From Betaproteobacteria bacterium (GTDB taxonomy: Bacteria > Pseudomonadota > Gammaproteobacteria > Burkholderiales > Burkholderiaceae_C): DNA of 6,275 bases. The stretch covers positions 1 through 6,275 of the forward strand of contig RFNL01000346.1 of assembly GCA_009927195.1 (NCBI GenBank), written 5' to 3'. Below, one piece after another: positions 1-4,414 of the stretch (within the stretch, counting starts at the first letter, position 1; each line of letters opens with the position of its first letter). Made by a program: the position numbers and the translations under genes. The notes under the pieces were generated by a model that saw nothing but the letters and a program-made list of their open reading frames with translations, did not search any database and had not been told where the DNA came from.

Positions 1-1106
1 CCCCGGCTGCCCGCTTCCTTGTAGGCCCAGTGCGCCGCCACGCCCAGCTCGGCGTGCTCGTGCATGGCCTGGGTGCGGATTTGGATTTCAATCGCTCGGC
101 CTTGCGCGTCGCGCACCACGGTGTGCAGCGACTGGTAGCCATTGCTTTTGGGGCGTGCGATGTAGTCGTCAAACTCGTCCACCAAGGGGGTGAAACGGCT
201 GTGCACCCAACTGAGCACGGCGTAGCAATCGGGCACGCTGTCGACCACCACCCGCACCGCGCGGATGTCAAACACCTGGTCAAAGGGCAGCGACTTGCCA
301 CGCATTTTTTTGACAATGCTATAGATGTGTTTGGGCCGCCCTTGCACCTGGGCGGCCATGTGCTGGGCCTGCAACTCGGTTTGCAGCCGTTGCACCCACT
401 CCCGCATGAAGCTCTCGCGCTCGACGCGTTTTTCGTCCAGCATGGCGGCCACCTCGCGGTAGGTGGTGGGCTCCAAAAAACGAAACGACAGGTCTTCCAG
501 CTCCCACTTGAGCTGGCCTATGCCCAGCCGATTTGCCAGCGGTGCAAACACCTGCAAGGTTTCTTGCGCCAGGTCGGGTGGCACCGGTCTTTTCGTGGCC
601 GCCATGTGGCGCAGGGTTTGCAAGCGCGAGGCCAGGCGCAACAACACCACGCGCAAATCGCGCGAAAAGGCCAGCAGCATCTTGCGCACGTTCTCGCTGG
701 CCATGACCGCGCCGGTATCGCCCCCGGCGGCGCGCATGCCCCGGCGGGCTTGGCGCTGCACATGCAGCAGTTTGTGGGTTTCAATGGCCAAGCTGGCCAA
801 ACCCTTGCCAAAGGCCTTGCCCAACACATCGGCAGGCTGGCTCAAATGGTCGCAGGCATACACCAAATAACAAGCGGCCTGCAAGGTGGCCGATCCACCC
901 AGACCCGACAAGATGTGGGCCATGGCCTGGGCATGCTGCCAGTTGTTTTCGGCCCCATCGAAGGTCTCGCCGACCAACAAAGGTTGGGCCAAGGCGCGCG
1001 CGCGCTCCAGCAACCCCTCATCCTCGTCGGCGACCTGATTCACCAGCGACATCACCGGCAGGTTGGGTGCGGCTGTTGGGGTGGGGTGGCTGGCGGTGGC
1101 GGGCAT
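1..1106 (-). CDS. relA: RelA, ribosome-associated (p)ppGpp synthetase, N-terminal half (cut by left edge)
   Basis: RelA makes (p)ppGpp from ATP and GTP or GDP on stalled ribosomes and so triggers the stringent response. Read on the minus strand from ATG at 1106-1104, 368 codons are visible; the C-terminal TGS, helical and ACT regions lie off the left edge (E. coli RelA has 744 residues). Residues about 50-170 correspond to the HD hydrolase domain but lack the HDxxED metal-binding motif (the stretch near 78-88 reads ACYLVYACDHL), so ppGpp hydrolysis should be absent. The synthetase domain begins near GRPKHIYSI (256-264). It has the catalytic Asp280 in FDIRAVR, the acidic EFDD motif at 311-314 (the EXDD signature of synthetase-only RelA, in place of RxKD of bifunctional Rel/SpoT), NGYQSLHT at 322-329, and Glu340 in IEIQIRT. 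This ATG has only a weak Shine-Dalgarno. A GTG six codons upstream, right after the hydrolase stop, is the alternative start. The gene lies 18 bases downstream of the hydrolase, so co-transcription is likely. Confidence 0.97.
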   Translation of the reverse strand, partial: MPATASHPTPTAAPNLPVMSLVNQVADEDEGLLERARALAQPLLVGETFDGAENNWQHAQAMAHILSGLGGSATLQAACYLVYACDHLSQPADVLGKAFGKGLASLAIETHKLLHVQRQARRGMRAAGGDTGAVMASENVRKMLLAFSRDLRVVLLRLASRLQTLRHMAATKRPVPPDLAQETLQVFAPLANRLGIGQLKWELEDLSFRFLEPTTYREVAAMLDEKRVERESFMREWVQRLQTELQAQHMAAQVQGRPKHIYSIVKKMRGKSLPFDQVFDIRAVRVVVDSVPDCYAVLSWVHSRFTPLVDEFDDYIARPKSNGYQSLHTVVRDAQGRAIEIQIRTQAMHEHAELGVAAHWAYKEAGSR

Positions 1107-1124
1107 CCTGGTTCTGTGTTGCAC

Positions 1125-2066
1125 TCAACTTAGCAAGAAGGAGACCACTGCATCGACCTGGTCGCTGGCCACCAAAGTGGGTGCATGACCCACACCTGGC
1201 AACTCCACGCGGATGGCACATGGGCCTCGCGTTTGCATGGCCTGGGCCACCTCGGGGGTGAGTAAATCCGAGTCGGCACCGCGCAACAACAGGGTACGGG
1301 CTTGTATTTGGTCGTACAACTGCCACAACACGGCCTCGCCCTGCCGCGCAGCCTCTGGCGTGAGGGCAAGCACGGGCTGGGCCAGTTGCGGGTCGTAATG
1401 CAAGCGCCAACCGCCTTGCGCCACAGGCTTGAACATGGGCGTGCTCAAGGCCAGCCATTGGGCATCGGTGTGCGGCCCAAAGCCAGTGGAGATTCGGCGC
1501 AGGTGTTCGGCCCCGGCTTGCAAGCTGTCAAAGTGCCCGGTTTGTCCGATATAGGTGCGCAAACGCTCGATGAATTTCCAAGCCACCACCGGGCCCACAT
1601 CGTTGAGCACCAAACGGGAGATGGGCACCCACTGCGGGCTGTGGGTTTGCAAATCCGTTTGGCCCGCCAGCACCATGCCAATCAGCCCGCCCATGCTGGT
1701 GCCCACCCAATGCAACTGTGCGATGGGGGCTTGAGCCTGCAACTGGGCCACCAAGGCCAGCATGTCGGCCGCATACGTGGGCACTTGGTAAGCCAGTGGA
1801 TCGCTCAACCAGTCGCTGTGGCCACGCCCAGCCACATCCGGGCAGATCACCCGCAAGGGACTGCGTGCGTGCGCGCACAAGGCCTGCGCCAGCCCATCAA
1901 AGTCACGCCCTTGGCGGCTCAGGCCATGCACACACACCACCACATGGGCGGCCTGCGGATCACCCCACTGCCAATACGCCATGCGCCTTTTGGGTGCGCT
2001 GGTGCTGGCCGGGTCTGGGCAAATGACAAATTGCAAATCGGGGGTGGCACAGGCTGTGGTGATCAC
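1125..2066 (-). CDS. Alpha/beta hydrolase fold protein, substrate unknown
   Basis: This is a 313-residue serine hydrolase of the alpha/beta fold superfamily, probably a cytoplasmic esterase or acyl hydrolase; the substrate cannot be read from the sequence. The oxyanion-hole motif HGLS is at 47-50 and is followed by RQGRDFD. The nucleophile elbow GTSMGG places Ser124. The likely acid is Asp267 in GADSDLLTP (Asp265 is the alternative), and His294 in GVGHAP completes the triad. No signal peptide or membrane segment is evident. The longest reading starts at GTG 2066-2064, just after an in-frame TGA at 2078-2076, with a GAGAG purine run as a possible ribosome binding site. An ATG at 1982-1980 (residue 29, before AYWQWGDP) preceded by AAGG is an alternative, but the sequence before it (LQFVICPDP) looks like the first strand of this family, which favours the longer form. 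relA follows 18 bases after the stop, so the two are probably one transcript. Confidence 0.87.
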   Translation of the reverse strand: MITTACATPDLQFVICPDPASTSAPKRRMAYWQWGDPQAAHVVVCVHGLSRQGRDFDGLAQALCAHARSPLRVICPDVAGRGHSDWLSDPLAYQVPTYAADMLALVAQLQAQAPIAQLHWVGTSMGGLIGMVLAGQTDLQTHSPQWVPISRLVLNDVGPVVAWKFIERLRTYIGQTGHFDSLQAGAEHLRRISTGFGPHTDAQWLALSTPMFKPVAQGGWRLHYDPQLAQPVLALTPEAARQGEAVLWQLYDQIQARTLLLRGADSDLLTPEVAQAMQTRGPCAIRVELPGVGHAPTLVASDQVDAVVSFLLS

Positions 2067-2075
2067 GTCGGGCTC

Positions 2076-2201
2076 TCAGGTTTTGGCCATGCAACAGGAC
2101 CGCTTCAACGGCGGTGGTTTGGAGCTTGATTGTCCGACCTTCTCGCCCATGGGCAAGCGCAGCATGCCGTCCAAATTCGTTTCATTTCCCACCAAATGCA
2201 T
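2076..2201 (-). CDS. Possible small ORF of 41 codons upstream of the hydrolase
   Basis: This is an open frame from ATG 2201-2199 to TGA 2078-2076. It lies nine bases before the GTG start of the hydrolase and in the same frame. The peptide would be basic, with a PPP run, a Cys-Cys pair and the ending MAKT. The first ATG has no Shine-Dalgarno and sits at the edge of the AT-rich block. Internal in-frame ATGs at 2165 and 2150 could be starts; the one at 2165 is preceded by TTGGAC. The TGA overlaps the purine run that would serve as the hydrolase ribosome binding site, as expected for a translationally coupled leader. The region keeps the GC-rich composition of coding DNA, while the DNA beyond 2201 does not. 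I do not recognise the peptide. It may instead be an untranslated leader or the remains of a longer hydrolase N-terminus. Confidence 0.3.
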   Translation of the reverse strand: MHLVGNETNLDGMLRLPMGEKVGQSSSKPPPLKRSCCMAKT

Positions 2202-2334
2202 GTTGAAATATATTTAAAAAATAGTATTAAATTACAAAAAAAATGATAATTATTCGAAAGTGTACATTTAATCACAAATAAATATGAAAAAATAATATTA
2301 GTGGTTAAATTTCGGGCAAAAATGACAAAGTCAA

Positions 2335-2364
2335 TTCAAATGCAAACAAACCTACATTTATACT
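2335..2364 (+). promoter_or_regulatory. Candidate sigma-70 promoter of the response regulator gene
   Basis: TTCAAA at 2335-2340 (four of six against TTGACA) and TATACT at 2359-2364 (five of six against TATAAT) are separated by 18 bases. Transcription would begin near 2371, giving a short leader of about 27 bases before the ATG at 2398. A weaker alternative is TTGAAA at 2203-2208 with TATTAA at 2225-2230 (16-base spacing). Chance matches are common in DNA this AT-rich, so this is a candidate only. Confidence 0.35.
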
Positions 2365-2397
2365 AATGTCAAAGAATTGGATAGAGACAACAAATTC

Positions 2398-3099
2398 ATG
2401 ACAAAGAAGTTGATTTGGTTGTTGGACGGCGAGCAAACCAGCCTGCAGTTGCTGACCCATTTTCTGACAAATGCGGGTTTTGAGGTCTTATCATTGCCAC
2501 TGGCCGAGGACCTGAATCGACAGATGGGCCAAGGTGGTGCACCAGATTTGCTCATTTTGAGCGGCAACTTAAGCGATGAAAATGGTTTGTCCATCGTGCG
2601 CCGACTGCGGGAGCAAGGCCATGATTGGCTTATTTTTATGCTCTCAGCCAGCTCCGACCCGATCGATTTGATTGTGGCCTTGGAGGTCGGGGCCGACGAC
2701 TTTTTGGTCAAACCGGTGAACCCGCGTGAATTGCGGGCGCGCCTGCAAGCCCATCTGCGTCGCATCGAACGCAGCACCCAATCCCGCCCGCCACAGCGCG
2801 TCAAGTTTGGCAACTTTGAGCTTGACTTGACAGCGCGAAGCTTGGAAAAAAACAAACAGCCGGTTCACCTGACCACCCGCGAATTTGAGCTGTTGCGCGT
2901 GTTGGTGAGCCACCCGAACCAGCCGATGGATCGCCAAACCTTGGCCATGAAGGCCATGGGACGACCGCTGGCCGACAACGATCGCAGTTTGGATGTGCAA
3001 GTGGCACGCTTGCGCAAATTGATCGAACCGCAAGCCGATGAACCGCGATTCCTGCAAACCGTGTGGGGTTCGGGTTACGTGTTCACACCCGGGCGCTGA
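2398..3099 (+). CDS. OmpR/PhoB-family response regulator with an atypical receiver domain
   Basis: This 233-residue protein has a receiver domain (about 3-122) and a winged-helix DNA-binding domain (about 133-230), the size and order of OmpR/PhoB regulators. Aligned without gaps to PhoB around PDLLILSGNLSDENG (49-63), the phospho-acceptor Asp is replaced by Ser55 (codon AGC). In the acidic pocket LLDGE (8-12), Gly11 replaces the second, Mg-binding Asp. The switch position (Ser83) and Lys105 in FLVKP are kept. The C-terminal half is intact: LTTREFELLRVLV (158-170), DRSLDVQVARLRKLIE (195-210, recognition helix) and the wing ending WGSGYVFTP. ATG 2398 is chosen because the receiver's first strand begins directly after it; TTG at 2377 would add seven residues. 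The Shine-Dalgarno is poor (a GAGA about 11 bases upstream). No histidine kinase is adjacent. The function is probably transcription control independent of phosphorylation; targets are unknown. The 3' end overlaps ispF on the other strand. Confidence 0.92.
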   Translation: MTKKLIWLLDGEQTSLQLLTHFLTNAGFEVLSLPLAEDLNRQMGQGGAPDLLILSGNLSDENGLSIVRRLREQGHDWLIFMLSASSDPIDLIVALEVGADDFLVKPVNPRELRARLQAHLRRIERSTQSRPPQRVKFGNFELDLTARSLEKNKQPVHLTTREFELLRVLVSHPNQPMDRQTLAMKAMGRPLADNDRSLDVQVARLRKLIEPQADEPRFLQTVWGSGYVFTPGR

Positions 3100-3571
3100 T
3101 CAAGGCCACGGCACGCGCCTCCATGCTGTGCCCCAAGCCCACGGGGCCTAGCTTCTCAGCAGTTTTGGCCTTCACATTGACCTGCTCCACGGCCAAGCCC
3201 AAGGCCTGAGCGATGCGCTCGCGCATGAGTCCAATGTGCGGCGCCATGCGCGGGGCTTGGGCCACGATGGTGGCGTCGATGTTGCCAATTTCATGACCGG
3301 CTTGCTTCAAGCGCTGCCCCACCGATTGCAACAATATCAGCGAGTCGGCACCCCGGTGCTGTGCATCGGTGTCAGGAAAGTGGCTGCCAATGTCGCCCCA
3401 GGCGGCCGCACCGAGCAAAGCGTCGATGATGGCGTGCAGCAACACATCGGCATCGGAGTGGCCGAGCAAACCTTTGGGATGGTCAATCACCACCCCGCCC
3501 ACCACCAATGCCCGACCGGGCACCAGGGCATGGACGTCCCAACCCTCACCAATGCGCAGCTTGATCGTCAT
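3083..3571 (-). CDS. ispF: IspF, 2-C-methyl-D-erythritol 2,4-cyclodiphosphate synthase
   Basis: IspF converts CDP-methylerythritol 2-phosphate to methylerythritol cyclodiphosphate with loss of CMP, the fifth step of the cytosolic MEP isoprenoid pathway. The 162 residues match the family's usual length of about 160. The zinc ligands are Asp12 and His14 in GEGWDVHAL and His46 in HSDADVLLHA, matching Asp8, His10 and His42 of the E. coli enzyme by gap-adjusted alignment. GDIGSHFPDTD, IDATIVAQAPRM and KAKTAEKLGPVG are the remaining conserved blocks. The start ATG overlaps the ispD stop as ATGA (3568-3571), so translation is probably coupled to ispD. The last 17 bases overlap the end of the convergent response regulator gene, leaving no room for a separate terminator between them. 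Confidence 0.98.
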   Translation of the reverse strand: MTIKLRIGEGWDVHALVPGRALVVGGVVIDHPKGLLGHSDADVLLHAIIDALLGAAAWGDIGSHFPDTDAQHRGADSLILLQSVGQRLKQAGHEIGNIDATIVAQAPRMAPHIGLMRERIAQALGLAVEQVNVKAKTAEKLGPVGLGHSMEARAVALISARV

Positions 3572-4314
3572 GGCAAATCCTTGTGTGTGTGCGTCTCAGC
3601 GCGGGCGGCCAACACGGCCTGCGCCAGGGCAAAGTCGGCGGGATAAGTGACCTTGAAATTGTGGGCCGAGCCCTGCACCAGCAGCGGTTGCAGGCCCAAG
3701 CGCTCGATGGCGCTGGCCTCATCGGTGATGCCTGCAAACCCAGTGTCGGCCACTTTGGCCAAGGCATGCTGCAACAAGCCCAAACGAAACATTTGGGGCG
3801 TTTGCGCCAGCCATTTGTGCGCCCGCGGCACCGTGGCCATGGCGCGCCCATCTCTTTCGCTTTTGAGGGTGTCTGGCAAGGGCACGGCGAGCAAGCCGCC
3901 CACCGCATCGCCCTGACAGTGCTGCAACAAGGCGTGCACATCTTGGGCCGTGAGCAGACATCGCGCCGCATCATGGACCAGCACCCAGTCGGTATCGGCC
4001 GCACCAGCCAAACGCAATGCTTGCAACCCAGCGGCCACCGAAGCGGCGCGGGTTGCGCCACCCACGGGCGCATGTCGAAACCCGGTTTGTGGCCATTGCG
4101 CCCAAACCTGATCAATCTGCTGGTCGTCTGAGGCCACCACCACCAGGCCTTGACCCATGCCCGGCAAAGCCCTGAAGGCCAGCAGACTGTGCACCAAAAG
4201 GGGGACTCCGGCCAGGGGTTGGTACTGCTTGGGCAACAGGGTTTGGGCGCGGCTGCCCTTGCCCGCGCAAGGCACCAACACATGCCAAGGGGTGTTGCTG
4301 GGGGGTGGGTGCAT
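3568..4314 (-). CDS. ispD: IspD, 2-C-methyl-D-erythritol 4-phosphate cytidylyltransferase
   Basis: IspD joins methylerythritol 4-phosphate to CTP, giving CDP-methylerythritol and pyrophosphate, the third step of the MEP pathway. With ATG at 4314-4312 the protein has 248 residues, near the usual 230-240. The nucleotide-binding N-terminus reads VPCAGKGSR (14-22), then PKQY (28-31), placing Arg22 and Lys29 where E. coli has catalytic Arg20 and Lys27. VHDAAR is followed by Cys instead of the usual Pro. AQTPQMF, ITDEASAIE and NFKVTYPADFALA are conserved; the Lys of NFKVT matches E. coli Lys213. The frame stays open upstream to about 4545, but that stretch has no family similarity, overlaps mfd, and has no in-frame ATG close by. 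The ribosome binding site is weak (GATCGA). A TAGAAT about 30 bases upstream (minus strand, 4349-4344) could be a -10 element, but I see no matching -35. It precedes ispF with a four-base overlap. Confidence 0.97.
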   Translation of the reverse strand: MHPPPSNTPWHVLVPCAGKGSRAQTLLPKQYQPLAGVPLLVHSLLAFRALPGMGQGLVVVASDDQQIDQVWAQWPQTGFRHAPVGGATRAASVAAGLQALRLAGAADTDWVLVHDAARCLLTAQDVHALLQHCQGDAVGGLLAVPLPDTLKSERDGRAMATVPRAHKWLAQTPQMFRLGLLQHALAKVADTGFAGITDEASAIERLGLQPLLVQGSAHNFKVTYPADFALAQAVLAARAETHTHKDLP

Positions 4315-4345
4315 GGGTTCGATCAAAGCGCTGGGGTGGGTGCAT
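4302..4345. repeat. 13-base direct repeat spanning the ispD start codon
   Basis: GGGGTGGGTGCAT occurs perfectly at 4302-4314 and 4333-4345, offset by 31 bases. On the minus strand each copy reads ATGCACCCACCCC. The copy at 4314 supplies the ispD start codon. The upstream copy puts a second ATG out of frame with ispD (31 is not a multiple of three). The sequence after the shared 13 bases differs, so this is not a clean tandem duplication. Confidence 0.8.
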
Positions 4346-4414
4346 TCTAAAATCGCCCTGCACCACCCCACTCCTTTGGTTTGGGGTGAATTGTTTTGTC
4401 TGTGAAATTGCACC
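4315..4414. promoter_or_regulatory. Divergent ispD / mfd intergenic region with an inverted repeat
   Basis: The 100 bases between the divergent ispD and mfd starts must hold promoters for both, although no strong sigma-70 pair stands out. A perfect 7-base inverted repeat, CACCCCA at 4364-4370 and TGGGGTG at 4382-4388, encloses an 11-base loop. TGGGGTG also appears at 4332-4338, giving three copies of the same heptamer in 57 bases. The arms could be an operator or a leader hairpin. No run of T follows directly, so an intrinsic terminator is unlikely. Confidence 0.45.

Larger units (their letters stand above)
2067..2397. promoter_or_regulatory. Divergent regulatory region with an extremely AT-rich core
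   Basis: These 331 bases separate the leftward hydrolase-relA pair from the rightward response regulator. The half next to the hydrolase (2067-2198) is GC-rich and may hold a small ORF. It also contains a perfect 10-base palindrome, GCCCATGGGC, at 2145-2154. From 2201 to 2370 I count 35 G/C in 170 bases, with only 13 in the first 100, whereas the flanking genes are clearly GC-rich. The AT-rich part holds A- and T-tracts, a promoter candidate near 2335-2364, a CRP-like 16-mer at 2261-2276, a Fur-like stretch at 2239-2257, a dyad TGAC-AAA-GTCA at 2323-2333, and three copies of ATG(A/T)CAAAG at 2322, 2366 and 2398. I see no tRNA, riboswitch or terminator in it. Confidence 0.75.

Noticed and set aside
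30..1133. A 367-codon open frame on the plus strand
   Set aside because: It lies antisense to relA, which has clear family motifs; the product is His/Gln/Gly-rich and repetitive, typical of the opposite strand of GC-rich coding DNA.
2073..2102. Glycine-riboswitch-like words CTCTCAGG and AGGACCGC on the plus strand
   Set aside because: The 5' half of the aptamer (the CGAAGG-type core) is missing, the spacing between the words is too long, and no glycine-cleavage gene follows.
1302..2129. A 275-codon open frame on the plus strand
   Set aside because: It is antisense to the alpha/beta hydrolase, with no recognisable motif and shadow-like composition.
2201..2397. Replication origin or attachment site in the AT-rich block
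   Set aside because: No DnaA-box cluster, no dnaA, integrase or tRNA gene and no flanking direct repeats are visible; a regulatory region explains it better.
3083..3130. Bidirectional terminator between the response regulator and ispF
   Set aside because: The coding regions overlap and no GC-rich hairpin followed by a T run is present.
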